A DNA stretch of 33,704 nucleotides from Saccoglossus kowalevskii. Lineage: Eukaryota > Hemichordata > Enteropneusta > Harrimaniidae. The number at the start of each line of letters is the position of its first letter. Positions within the stretch are counted from its first letter, which is position 1. Location of the stretch: assembly GCF_000003605.2 (NCBI RefSeq), contig NW_003122912.1:406208-439911 (forward strand). The letters are read 5' to 3'. Of the stretch, positions 24,231-33,399 are shown piece after piece. Position numbers and translations under genes: made by a program. The notes beneath the pieces were generated by a model, which saw only the letters and a program-made list of their open reading frames with translations, had not been told where the DNA came from and made no database searches.

Positions 24231-25816
24231 TTATTTTTTACCTCTTTGTATAACTTTATAGAGATTGTCTCTATAAAACAGCATGGTCTGAATATCTTTC
24301 TTCAGTAAAATATCAGAGATAGATATACGACCAACATGAAAACTAGAGAGATCGTCAAACTGCCCCTTCTGTTTGACGATAGTGGCCATATCAAGGGCAG
24401 CAAACAAGGCATTATCCATGTTGTCTGACACTGGGAAAAGCTTTGCATCCCAAATACTATACTCCTCCATACGTGCTGGAAAGAGACACTTTGCCTCATC
24501 CGATGAGAAATTAGTGAACAACTCACTAAGGGGTTTACCTAAGAATACTAGATCACCTATACTTGCCTGGCCAACCTTGGTTTTAAGGTTATCATGGATA
24601 TTAAGTACTATTGTGACATATCTGGCGTCTTTTTCAAGACGTACACAAGCAGTGTGAAGAAAGGTATTATCAGGAATGGATATTCGTTTCTTTCCACTCA
24701 CACAACACATGCTTACGATACAATTTCTACCAATGTGAATATCTGCCTGAGCACTAAAATTACAATACTCTACAACAAATGGGTGGGAATCCTCAAGACT
24801 GTCTTTAATAGCTGAATGCATGGTGCATCCCTTTCCATCGGATATTCGAGGCATCTTTGCTGCTGGCTCATCTGCATTCTTACTCTTCCCCATACGCAAG
24901 TTGAACACATCGTTGGTACTGCCGAGTTCATCCGTGAAGGAGGGGTTGCAACAAAAGTGGTGTAAATACTCAGTGGTGGTGCCCAGGTGATAGAAATTTG
25001 ATTCATTCATGGCTATCACATTCAACTGAGTTCCTTTCAAAAGATTGAATATCTCTTGACGCTTGGCGATGAGCTCATCAGTTACTTTTACCACATTGTC
25101 AACATTATTGGTGTAGTCCATGCTAGCGTTTGGTCCCAGTGCCTGTAAGAAATCTCCATAGGCATCAATCTCGCATTGAAGAGGTTGAACTTGGCGATAG
25201 TACTCTGCCAGTTTCTTAATGGTGGGAGCGTCGATGTAAAAGGCACTGTCAGTGTATACGACCTCTGGCTGGCAGTCGCCTCCATTCGCTCCTGTAAGAT
25301 TACTGGTGTTACAATCTGAGGCCATTTTGTCGGGGATGACAGCACCTTTCTTTCGCATCACTGCAATAGATGGTTTATGTAGAAATTCCAAGCACTCTGT
25401 CATATAAGCTTTCACATGCTTATAATTCTCCTGTTTTGGCAATACAAACACTCCATGCCCAGTACCAATTTCAATCGCTGACGGATGTGCTAAGGCCGTC
25501 AAACCAGGCTCTTTAAACGACCACTGCAGTTCGTCACCCCGCACATCATACAGCTCTATAGTGTCTGCGGAGCATACAAATATACCTGGTTTCATACGTG
25601 ATGGCAGATCTATATACATGGCGAGTTTAAGGTCTATCATTTGATAGATGGGATTCCCTACTGGCATAGCTGTAAATATTTTCCCAAGAAGGCTGGCATG
25701 AGGAAGACGTTGACTCATTCCGCCAGCATTTATCAAGAGTATTTTGTAATTACACAGCAGATCTTTGTGTAGTTTCTCCAGTTCGGCCAAGGCTGCCAAA
25801 GTTGAACCTCCATTTC
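24231..25816 (-). CDS. FPGT: Fucose-1-phosphate guanylyltransferase, last coding exon
   Basis: FPGT (GDP-L-fucose pyrophosphorylase) makes GDP-L-fucose and pyrophosphate from L-fucose 1-phosphate and GTP in the cytosolic fucose salvage route, downstream of fucokinase. The exon opens after a TTTTCAG acceptor at 25817-25820 and encodes 527 residues to a TAA at 24231. In order are NGGSTL; the nucleotide-binding loop AGGMSQRLPHAS with a Lys five residues on; HPSAIEIGTGHGVF; VYTDSAFYID; EIDAYGDFLQALGP; and FYHLGTTTEYLHHF. The C-terminal third (IKDSLEDSHPFVVEYCNFSA, then HIGRNCIV) looks like the beta-helix part and is more diverged. A stretch near KSKNADEPAAKMPR looks like a lineage-specific linker. 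The codon at 25799 is TTG (Leu), an internal residue and not a start. The frame is intact and likely functional. Confidence 0.95.
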
Positions 25817-26526
25817 CTGAAAATTAAACAGCAAGTGAATGAGTGAGATCCTTAATACAAGTACTATTGAACAAAGTAATTCAATATCTATGAGTCAACT
25901 TGGAGTTTTCCCCATGCATCTTTGGTACAAGGCATCATGATGGAAAAATAAATATGTGCCCTTACTAAAAAATGATATTTATATAATTGTCAACATCATA
26001 GACTCGAATCATTGAAAATATTGTGATAGAAATGTTATGACTAGTTAAAGTGCAATTGAAGAGTATCAACCTAGGTCAGTGTACATGTTATAAGGTTCTT
26101 CTTTCACAATGAAATTAAGAACAGAACAGAACTCATTCTGAGATTGTAATTTGCACATACTGCAAAAATTGTTTAAGTTTAATTATTTATGGATTTTACA
26201 GCTACTGCAAAATTTCACGATTTTCATTGACATAAAACAACACGTCACAAACACATCCCCACTGAACAGGGTTTTAGCCAGCCACCAGTCCACCCACCAA
26301 ACAGACTGGCAACTTTGTTTTTGGACTAGCAACTTTTTCCCATTTTTCTGTTTTTTCCTATTTGTTCTTTGATAATTTTACCAAAATATATTCAAAACCA
26401 TCTACATGTACATTTTCATAAAGTTGAATTGTTTTGGAGTGGCAGTTGCAAATTCCTGGCTAACAACCTGCTACTGAAGGTAACAATTGTGAGAGGGTGC
26501 AACTTAAAATCTTCAAAGGACCTTAC
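25817..26526 (-). other. FPGT intron, phase 1
   Basis: On the minus strand the intron begins GTAAGG after ATTG at 26527 and ends TTTTCAG before GAAATGG at 25816. It splits a glycine codon (G|GA), giving the expected PKIGNGGSTL junction. It is AT-rich and holds no recognisable element. Confidence 0.9.
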
Positions 26527-26694
26527 CAATCTTGGGGCCTACTGGATCAGAAAAGACGTGATAGGTTATACCATCAGGGATTTCTCTCTTGCTCAGTTTG
26601 TCATATATCTGTAGTTTATAAGCACTGGCTTGGGCTTCATCGGCTGCTGTGATCACGACCAAATCCCAGAATGGCAAATCACCAACTAGATTAC
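26527..26694 (-). CDS. FPGT: Fucose-1-phosphate guanylyltransferase, upstream exon (N-terminal part incomplete)
   Basis: This 168-bp exon has an acceptor TATTAG (26695-26700) and a donor GTAAGG (26521-26526). It encodes 55 full codons, including NLVGDLPFWDLVVITAADEA, then YKLQIYDKLSKREIP and YHVFSDPVGPKIG. FWD-V-ITAADE and YHVF-DP-G-KIG are hallmarks of animal FPGT just before its NGGSTL loop. Both boundaries are phase 1 and read cleanly into the next exon. With that exon the visible protein is about 584 residues, so about 25-35 N-terminal residues with the start codon should lie in a further upstream exon. I could not find that exon; a short, poorly conserved one could be hidden among the repeats or lie beyond the DIRS element. 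Confidence 0.9.
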
Positions 26695-27002
26695 CTAATA
26701 AATAATCAAATTCATATAACCATTTAGTATATGACTGCCATAATCCAGATCATCACATTAAAAAATAAGTCACTAGTAGATTTTTCTCTAGTAAGAATTC
26801 AACATTCATATCTATCACTAAGCAATGTACAGTATTATGGACAAAAAAAAAGAAAGTAAAAATATTCGGTAACCAAATTAATATCAGGAATATAATTAAT
26901 TTTCAAATTGATTGAGTTTTGATTAAGAGTTTGTTCAAATGAAACAATACTACATGTACATTGGGCAAAATGATGTGACAAAAAGTCTTGTCAAGCAATA
27001 GT

Positions 27003-27880
27003 AAACAAAAGTCAGCCATTTTGAATCCAGCTTAAAAAACTAACATGCATGTAGGTAATGTTCAACTTGTGCACTAATTTCGAACAACATTTGTCTGTAC
27101 ATCCAGTTTCAGATCCAGTTTCAGAGTAAAATTTCGATTGATTATTAAGCTTTAAAACGGGTGCTATTTGGCCATCTTGAATTGGATAGTGAAAAAATGA
27201 ATGAAGCATGTGTGAAGTTTGAACATGATTGGTCAGACATGACTCTGGAACAACATTTATTGACATGAAATGGCCACCAGTTAACTATTTCAAATCCAAT
27301 CTGCAAAACACGACGATATCAGGGCTCATGTCCACAGACTACCAGTTTTTTGTCATGGGGTTATATTATTTGTTAGCTGAAGTAGAGTACTGACAAATCT
27401 TTACAATGTTGTTTTGATACATTACTATTATTGATGCATTCAATGTAACAGCTGTGACAGTGAATGTGATGTGTGCCATGAAAATAATGATAACAAACCA
27501 TGCATGCTTGCATAGTTATCAAATTCAACATATATAGTTTTGTTTATAGTAATATAGTTCAAACATATTAATATGGATCCAGAAATTGATGCTTGACTAT
27601 GATGATTTTTTCAACATTGATATATTTACATTCATTCATCTTATCTGAGTGTCAAATGAGTACTTGTTCATATGGAGAGATATGGCTCCGAAACAGCATT
27701 TATTCAAAAAAATGGCCACTGGTCAGCCATTTTGAATACATCTGTAAATCATGATATAGAATGAATATATAAAAATTGAACATAATCAGTCAAATCATGT
27801 CAGAGATACGGCTCTAGAACCGCATTCATAAAAAAAAAAATATCCACCAGTCAGACATTTTGAATCCAATTTGAGAAATA
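27003..27880. repeat. Cluster of diverged repeat units (CAGCCATTTTGAATCCA family)
   Basis: Words of the form GGTCAGCCATTTTGAATCCA recur near 27010, 27713 and 27848, with a weaker version at 27265-27290. In the better units they are preceded by GGCTC-GAAC-GCATTTAT and AAATGGCCACCAG. The last two units are about 133 bp apart. Frames open through this stretch, for example minus 27012-27266, are products of the repeat and not genes. The cluster abuts the outer end of the DIRS element at 27883. Confidence 0.65.
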
Positions 27881-27882
27881 AA

Positions 27883-27971
27883 ATTAGGCAGAGGGTTCTC
27901 CGAACCTGCCTATTCACATAGTTCATACCCACCATAGACTCCGGTCAGTCAAAATGACTATTTTGAACTGT
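27883..27971 (-). repeat. DIRS outer terminal repeat (right end in element orientation)
   Basis: This segment is reverse-complementary to 28200-28253, and its inner part is directly repeated at 28254-28315. Its outermost 26 nt (27886-27911) form a hairpin, AGGCAGAGGGTT with CCGAACCTGCCT. The remainder of the terminal region (27972-28199) holds TACGTCAC (28057-28064) and a CACGTG E-box (28069-28074), which could have served the element's promoter. Confidence 0.7.
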
Positions 27972-28185
27972 AGGCATTAATCAGCAATTCTGCCAATGAC
28001 TGAGAGATAGAATCCAGGTCAGGGGAAGCCCCATGACCCCAAAATTCTCTTTCCCTTACGTCACGAACCACGTGACCTACATGTAGGCCATATGGCAGCG
28101 CCATTAACAGCTGTACAATCACTCTGGTTCCTTTCTCTCCGCCTCAAGGACTTAGACCAACGCTACCGAAAGAGTGGGGTTGTTT

Positions 28186-28198
28186 GGGGGGGGGGGGG
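28186..28198. repeat. Poly-G run
   Basis: A run of about 13 G lies just beside the internal complementary region. It is low-complexity sequence whose exact length may be unreliable in sequencing. Confidence 0.8.
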
Positions 28199-28199
28199 T

Positions 28200-28315
28200 C
28201 TATGGTGGGTATGAACTATGTGAATAGGCGGGTTCGGAGAACCCTCTGCCTAAATTCACTACGTTCAATTACCCACCATGGACTCCGGTCAATCAAAATG
28301 ACTATTTTGAACTGT
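28200..28315 (-). repeat. DIRS internal complementary region, nested palindrome
   Basis: The centre, AGGCGGGTTCGGAGAACCC then TCTGCCT (28226-28251), is a hairpin. It is flanked by TATGGTGGGTATGAACTATG (from 28201) on one side and by ATTCACTACGTTCAATTACC running to CCACCATG (28254-28280) on the other, which are imperfect inverted repeats. Half of the block is the inverse of the outer end at 27883-27946, and the other half is a direct copy of its inner part. Together this reads as a right-end/left-end junction, as expected for the internal complementary region of DIRS elements. Confidence 0.65.
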
Positions 28316-28370
28316 TTTCCGAGCAAACAGAAAATGATGAAAGTCTTTTCCCAGTCTGGGATGAAACAAA

Positions 28371-28691
28371 CTACAATAAACTCAACACCTTAGTTAAGAC
28401 CCAATAAAAGGTGGTGTCTGTGGTTGCCTGTGCTGTTCCCGGAGCAAAAAGCCAAAATGCTGCAACGATGACAGTGTTCGGTGTGCCCGAGAAAGCTAGA
28501 CCCCAACCCAATTCTGGGGGTAGTAAGCTGTCGAAGTAAAGACCGAAACAGTTCTGCATGAGGGCATAGGCCGCAAAGCGGGCCCTGGGAACTTCCAGGG
28601 AGTGCTGATGGTAGAGAATCTGTCCGCATAAAATGCAGAGACTGACTTATTCCTATGCACAGGGACCCTTGTGGGCGTTCGGGCTGGGTCA
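28371..28691 (-). other. DIRS 3' region between recombinase and internal complementary region
   Basis: Two overlapping minus-strand frames are open here but have no recognisable domain. By position this is the 3' tail of the element after the recombinase, leading to the internal complementary region. Confidence 0.4.
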
Positions 28692-29738
28692 TCAAACCAA
28701 GACTGATCCGGCTAAAACGGGACCCAACCTAAAGAGACCTTCCTCAATGGATTTGGTGTCTGTTAGGTGCGTTCTCCAGAAGTCTGCCTTCCATGTATGC
28801 TCGAGGGGGGGGGCACCTGACGCTAGCACTAGTGAGTTGGCAATCGCACAGACCTCATGCGCTCGTACTTGGTGTCTCTGCAAGCTCTGTGTTGAGGAAG
28901 TTAAAGTATTATAAACCTCTAATACAATTGCAGTAAACCACCTGGTTATGGAAGTTGGGGAGGCCGGCCTATCCTGCCTGCCTGGGCCGTAACACAAAGA
29001 CATGTGCCTGGCACCCAGTCCTGAATCCTTAGTACGGTTTGGTAGCAACTTCATGCTCAAACCAGGCAGAGAAGCAATTCCTTCTGACCCTCCGAGCAGA
29101 CAAAATTTGACAGCAGGGGATGACGATCGAGTGAGGATTGTGTCCTGGGATTTGGTTCTAGGCGAGAAACCTGATTCATGTCTTTAGCACAACTTGATTG
29201 TCCCTAACGGTGGTACATCATCCGAGAAGGACAATGCCCCAGCTCTGGCCGACGCCTACCTGAGGACAAGGGCCAGTAGGAAGACTATTTTCCACAACAA
29301 CAATTTGAGTGGTGCTGATCGAAGAGGCTCAAAGGGTGGTCTGCTTAGAGCGGACAACACAGCCAACAAGTCCCAGTTGGGTGGTTTCCTTGTATGGGTT
29401 CTCGGCGTCTGGAAAGCAGTAAATAGTCTCCTAATAATAGGACAATCGGCTAGTCTTGTTCCCGTACGTTCTCAATGGTGGGGGACAAGGCCGACCTGTA
29501 GCCAACAGTCGCTGCGTAGGACAAACCCACTTCGTCAAACAGGTGGACGAAGGAGCCTGCTACCTGGCCAATAGAGGGATGGTATGAATCAATCTCCCTT
29601 CCTCTACACCAATCAGTGTATGCTTGCAGCCTAGAAATGTAGGCTGCATTGGTGTAATCCCATTTGGCCCTGTCCAGGATGTTGGCAGCCCGCTCAGATA
29701 AAGCTTTCGTATGTGCCGGTCTACTGAGAGCCTCTATG
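28692..29738 (-). pseudogene. DIRS tyrosine recombinase, inactivated
   Basis: From 29738 on the minus strand the frame reads LSERAANILDRAKW, TNAAYISRLQAYTDWC, then VGYRSALSP, which is the core-binding domain of DIRS recombinases. A frameshift near 29455 precedes the catalytic domain: KPPNWDLLAVLSAL, PPFEPLRSAPLKLLL, WKIVFLLALVLR. In-frame stops lie at 29256-29258 and near 29184. After ITRWFTAIVLEVYNTL comes VRAHEVCAIANSLVLA. The family's catalytic H-x-x-R reads HEVC here, so the second Arg is lost. FWRTH-T is kept, but the segment where the nucleophilic Tyr should follow has none. The block ends with the family's LFRLGPVLAGSVLV. It cannot be active. Confidence 0.8.
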
Positions 29739-29739
29739 C

Positions 29740-30106
29740 GTGTAAGTGATACCTGCTGGGCTCGTTGGTAGTGCGCCGTCTGGTTGGTCCGGAAGCACTA
29801 CTGGTGTTTCGACTAGCATTCCCGACAGAAGTGGAAACTAGGCCTTGCTTGGCCAATTGGGTGCGACCAATGATAATATGCAGGTGTGCACATGTCAAAG
29901 TTTTCTCCGGTGCCCGGTGAACTAGCAGGAAGGAAGGAAAGGCGTACACAACTAAGTGGGTCCACAGGGTTAGCAAAGGAACCCTGGCCCAGGCTCCTGG
30001 AGACGGCAGGAGTGTTACGTAAGTCGAGAGCTGAGCGTTCTAGGGTGAGGTAAATCGGTCTAACCTTGGACCGTCCCATAGCCGAAACAGCCTGGAGGCT
30101 ACCCAC
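29740..30106 (-). pseudogene. DIRS RT/RNase H connection remnant, internally deleted
   Basis: The minus strand reads GSLQAVSAMGRSKVRPIYLT and later FANPVDPLSCVRLSF. These resemble the DIRS connection (GxL-A---GR--LRP then W--DPLN-L-GV-LSP) that lies between the RT and the RNase H catalytic core. The RNase H TDAS-GWGA motif and any methyltransferase (DAM-type) domain are absent, and recombinase sequence starts within about 250 nt. An internal deletion is the simplest reading. Assignment rests on weak motif similarity. Confidence 0.5.
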
Positions 30107-30110
30107 TGGG

Positions 30111-30330
30111 TATATACTGTAGAATACTTTATTTTCGCTTGGAATTTATTTTTGCCATTTTCGCTGAAGGGATGATTTCGTGAAAATAAAATCCAGCGAA
30201 TATACTTTTTTCCCTATATTTCACATTAAACTCATGAAAAATCAGTGAAAATAAATTCCAAGCAAAACACCCAAAAAGCCTTTTCAGCGAAAATTAATTC
30301 GAGCGAAAATAAAGTATTCCACAGTATATA
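30111..30330. mobile_element. 220-bp palindromic MITE nested in the DIRS element
   Basis: The ends are TATATACTGTAGAATACTTT at 30111 and, reverse-complemented from 30330, TATATACTGTGGAATACTTT. The arms continue TATTTTCGCT-GGAATTTATTTT or TATTTTCGCTCGAATTAATT for about 40 bp in all. The interior repeats CGAAAATAAA and CCAGCGAATAT words. It has no coding capacity and splits the DIRS RT from the connection remnant, so it inserted after the DIRS copy. The ends are rich in TA, so the target duplication (possibly TA) is ambiguous. Confidence 0.85.
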
Positions 30331-30370
30331 TACTGCATTCAGTTTGAGTCTGTTGATACGGTAGTCTCGA

Positions 30371-30990
30371 AACTAATGCGGGGGCCATATCCTTGGGCTT
30401 ATTTGTCCAATAGATGCGCCCCCCCAACCTTGGGAGGAGGCATCTGTTACCAGAGTCATATCTGGGGCGAGTGGGTCCAAGGGGAGCCCCCTGTCCGAGG
30501 TTGGCCAGTGACGACCACAAGGGCAGGGCATATTTCACTTGGTCCGAGAAATTCGAATACTTGGCCCAGCTGGGCGATTCGAAGGAGATGCAACTCGCTG
30601 GGTGCATCAGTATGTGCAGGTAGGCCCCCGCTTAAGTCTAGTGGGGCTAGCCAGTCGAAACAGTGGATGGAGAGAAGAACCAAAGAACCCTGAATGGCGT
30701 CTCCATGTGGAATCGATCGAGGAGCACGTACTGATTCAGTCTCCCTAGGTCCAAAACTGGACGCCCGCCACTTGTAGATTTGGTACTACGAACACATTTG
30801 GGTAGAAGCCTGGACTTAGCTCCAGCTGATCTATCCTGTGTATGGCGCCTTTTCCCAGTGCCCAATAGGGGAGACACTGACGGGGGAGATGGAGATTTCA
30901 GCGGTATCCTTAACAGGATGTCACCACCTGGAAAGGTCCAGGGATCGGTCACCTGATGTCTCCAAACCAGACTACACCGGCGCAATCTGT
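30371..30990 (-). pseudogene. DIRS reverse transcriptase, inactivated
   Basis: On the minus strand VWRHQVTDPW (about 30946) matches the ITSDPW lead-in of DIRS RT. Then comes SGGRPVLDLGRLNQYVLLD and FHMETPFRVL (about 30772-30682), matching the GGWRPVIDL-LN and F-METP motifs. Continuing in shifted frames are DWLAPLDLSGGLPAH (about 30656), corresponding to the D-------DL-DAY-H motif, and LRIAQLGQVFEFLGPSE and ICPALVVVT, corresponding to the LRF---G-VYEF--LPFG--TAP-VFT motif. Multiple frameshifts and the lost DLKDAY and FG residues make it inactive. The downstream YxDD-type motif was not found. Confidence 0.75.
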
Positions 30991-31216
30991 GTACAACAAG
31001 GATATGAGGCCATGGGTTCGGCAGTTGCGAGGGGTGTGCTTTCTTCTTCCATGAGGTAAGTTCCCCAAAGCCGGAAGTCGTCACTAAGTTATGACCTGGC
31101 CACTCGCCGAACACATGCCCCCCCCCCCCCAATATATGTGTCGCCTGGTCTAGGAGGCTGGTGCGTTCTGCCTCCGAGGTCTCAGAGTTCTGTGCGCGCA
31201 CAATGTGCTCAAGCAA

Positions 31217-31885
31217 CTCCGGGTGTGATGGATAGTCTCAGATTGAGGTGGCGAGAATGCCCATGGAACGCGGCTGTCCCCCTTTACCCAGTCTGCCCAA
31301 CGGAAATTCATGGTACCGGGGTCTGGGGGAAGGAGCTTTGGGATCCGGTTGGGGGTATTTTGGTCTCATCCCACACTTTGGGGACTGATCCAGAAACCAC
31401 ACCGACCGGGTAGCGATTGGTCCATCAGAAAGTGTTGCATAAGATTTTACCACACCGGGGGGCCTTAAGCGTCACCTCCTCCGCGGCTGTCCAACATCCG
31501 CCCATCAACACTGTTTGCGCGTCCCGTGTCCCACTCCGCACTCGGACGGACAGGGAGAGACGTGCCGACGGGGTTGCTTTGGATCCAGACGCCCGTGATC
31601 CCATAAGCGTTGAAGCATCTGAAAGTGGTCGCCTTAGGATCAGGGGGATGGTAGTCTTTACATCGTATCACTAAGGTTGATTGAACTCCATATCACCCCA
31701 AAAGCGTGGCTCACCAAGTCGTTACGGATGGAAGACTGAGGGGCCGCCCGAGGCACCGGCTGTATCCGACGTGAGTGAACTGTGTCTCCTTTTCACAATA
31801 TGTGAGAGAGAGCGTGTTCGACTGTGTGTCTCATGACAGGTCGTCGGCTCCCTCTGGGGACGCCCGTGGGTCGGTAAGAAGGGAG
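31217..31885 (-). other. DIRS region between possible gag and RT, no clear domain
   Basis: The stretch is GC-rich and by position belongs to the element. Several short minus frames are open, but no zinc knuckle, protease or other domain is visible. It is probably the gag C-terminus or RT leader, scrambled by frameshifts. Confidence 0.35.
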
Positions 31886-32497
31886 TCAAAAACCCACAGC
31901 GGAGACCGGACGCAAAGGTAAATTCGTTACTGTACCATTACCGCGCGACGAACCCTGGCTGGCTGAAAGTAGGGGGTCAACGTGTGCCCTGCCCTGAAAG
32001 CCCTGCCCCGAGATCGGAGGCTTGGCTGCCAGCACCCTGTTGGCATTCAGTGCCCGAGGCTCCAGAGGAGGCCCGGTGCAATTAGCCTGATCCTCGGCCT
32101 GACCCAAATTAGTGAGAGAGCCGCGGCTGGAAACGGGGTTTGCCGGAAGAGATGTGTTTGAATGCAAACATGCTTTCGTGTTTCTTCCTGCTTGCCCAAC
32201 GGGGGCCGCAGTGGAGAAAGCTTGTTCCGACTGCGTCTGATCCCGGCCTGCCAGGAAGACTGAAAAAATATCGGTACCTCTACTGTTGGGCCTCCTACTC
32301 GACCTCCCGGTACGTGAAGCACCGGTAGCCGAGTGTAAGGACTTTTCACTCATGCCAAACACGCAACTCACTTCAACCGTTTTTTTACTGGACGCGCGAC
32401 CTTGCTGTAAAAAAACGAGCGACGCGGTCAGTCTCAGCGATTTTGATGGCTCTGAAAATGACCATGATTCATGACATTTTGCTACTAGTTGAGTCAT
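31886..32497 (-). pseudogene. Possible gag-like remnant of the DIRS element
   Basis: A 203-codon minus-strand frame rich in Ser, Arg, Gly, Gln and Pro sits where DIRS gag should be. It has no recognisable domain. Its first part runs through a perfect 11-bp hairpin of A and T runs (32378-32417), and the base composition changes to AT-rich just beyond 32460. The apparent N-terminus is therefore doubtful. The call rests on position and composition only. Confidence 0.3.
32378..32417. repeat. Perfect hairpin, 11-bp stem and 18-nt loop
   Basis: CGTTTTTTTAC (32378-32388) pairs exactly with GTAAAAAAACG (32407-32417), around a GC-rich loop containing GACGCGCGAC. It lies near the 5' limit of the DIRS block. 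There is no T-run context for a terminator, and its role is unknown. Confidence 0.6.
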
Positions 32498-33007
32498 GTG
32501 ACACAGGTCAAGCTTTCAGTTCAATATGGTGGCAACAATATCAATATCTGTGATACTTGTTAACTTGAAGCTACTGTGTACAATGGGAGTTAAATGGTGT
32601 GCTTACTGCAAATATAAGAGTGATTCTCGCATTCAGCAAAAATAATAAAATGAATGGTGTTTTTTTATGATTCCCTAAGCCAAAAACAATTGATGGATCA
32701 GTGCCTGCTCTCAGGCAGACAATTTTGTTCGACACTGAATCACTTATTTGTTCCCCGCACTTTGCAGAAAGATTCAAATTGTGAAAGATAAGGTCGTCAC
32801 CGAACCAAGTAAACTTGTTGCAACATAATTTGACACTTTTAGATGCTTCTTCTACTTACAGTCAGATTGATGACACATTAAACAAGTCATCTGAAGATGA
32901 CACAGCCCCCACTTGTCAGATGTGATATCAGATGTGATTGTATTTATTATAAAGTTTGTACTGTATATGTATAAAACCGGGAAGGAAGTTATAATATAAT
33001 AATTAAC
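32498..33007. other. Non-coding AT-rich DNA, no gene seen
   Basis: No recognisable coding frame or repeat is seen. I looked here for an inverted copy of the DIRS terminal repeat and found none. Confidence 0.5.
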
Positions 33008-33231
33008 AAGATATCAACAAAAATTAAACAATAAATATGCAAATGAGGCCATTAATTAAGTTGAAACTCAATATTGCATAGCACACATCTTATAATGACA
33101 GATCAAGTAAGTCTATACCAAGTTTAGTCTCGTTCAGACAATTAGTCCACAAGATAAACAAAAATTTAAAATTCATTAAAAATGCAAATGAGCTCGTTAA
33201 TTAAATTGAAACTCAACATTGCATAGCATAT
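33008..33231 (+). repeat. Two-copy repeat with 145-bp period
   Basis: 33008-33086 and 33151-33231 share AAGATA-AACAAAAATT, ATGCAAATGAG, CGTTAATTAA or CATTAATTAA, TTGAAACTCAA and ATTGCATAGCA in the same order. The ATGCAAATGAG words start at 33037 and 33182. Both copies hold the octamer ATGCAAAT. This looks like a diverged interspersed repeat with partial tandem structure. Confidence 0.75.
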
Positions 33232-33399
33232 CCCTTTTCCGGTCAGGGGAGTTTCATGCTATCAGGTTAAGTCGGTGAAAAACAGTCATGATTAAATGCA
33301 CTCCAGTAGCCAGCATCTGTGCATGCTATCCTGCCAGACATTTTTGCAAAAATAGGCCATAGTTAACAGACTGTATCGACCTCAGTGTTCTCCCCAGGA

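Larger units (their letters stand above)
27883..32497 (-). mobile_element. Degenerate DIRS-like tyrosine-recombinase retrotransposon
   Basis: A GC-rich block in AT-rich surroundings carries, on the minus strand, remnants in DIRS order: possible gag, reverse transcriptase, RT/RNase H connection, tyrosine recombinase, then an internal complementary region and a terminal repeat. RT together with a tyrosine recombinase in place of a DDE integrase defines the DIRS order. Every coding module has frameshifts, stops or lost catalytic residues. The 3' end (27883) is well defined. No matching left terminal repeat is seen up to 33704, so the 5' end is lost or too diverged and its limit is approximate. 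A younger MITE interrupts it at 30111-30330. Confidence 0.8.

Noticed and set aside
24302-25345. Short open frames in other frames and strands inside the FPGT exon
   Set aside because: They overlap the strongly conserved FPGT frame and have no motifs of their own.
27012-27266. 84-codon minus-strand open frame upstream of FPGT, considered as the missing first exon
   Set aside because: It lies within the diverged repeat cluster, has no FPGT-like N-terminal residues and no suitable phase-1 donor.
28000-28120. 48-codon minus-strand frame starting MALPYGLHVG inside the DIRS terminal region
   Set aside because: Too short, no similarity, and located in terminal non-coding sequence of the element.
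28184-28393. Plus-strand open frame beginning with a glycine run
   Set aside because: It is created by the poly-G run and the DIRS internal complementary region, and has no protein similarity.
28633-29574. Plus-strand open frames across the recombinase block
   Set aside because: They are antisense shadows of the GC-rich minus-strand pseudogene.
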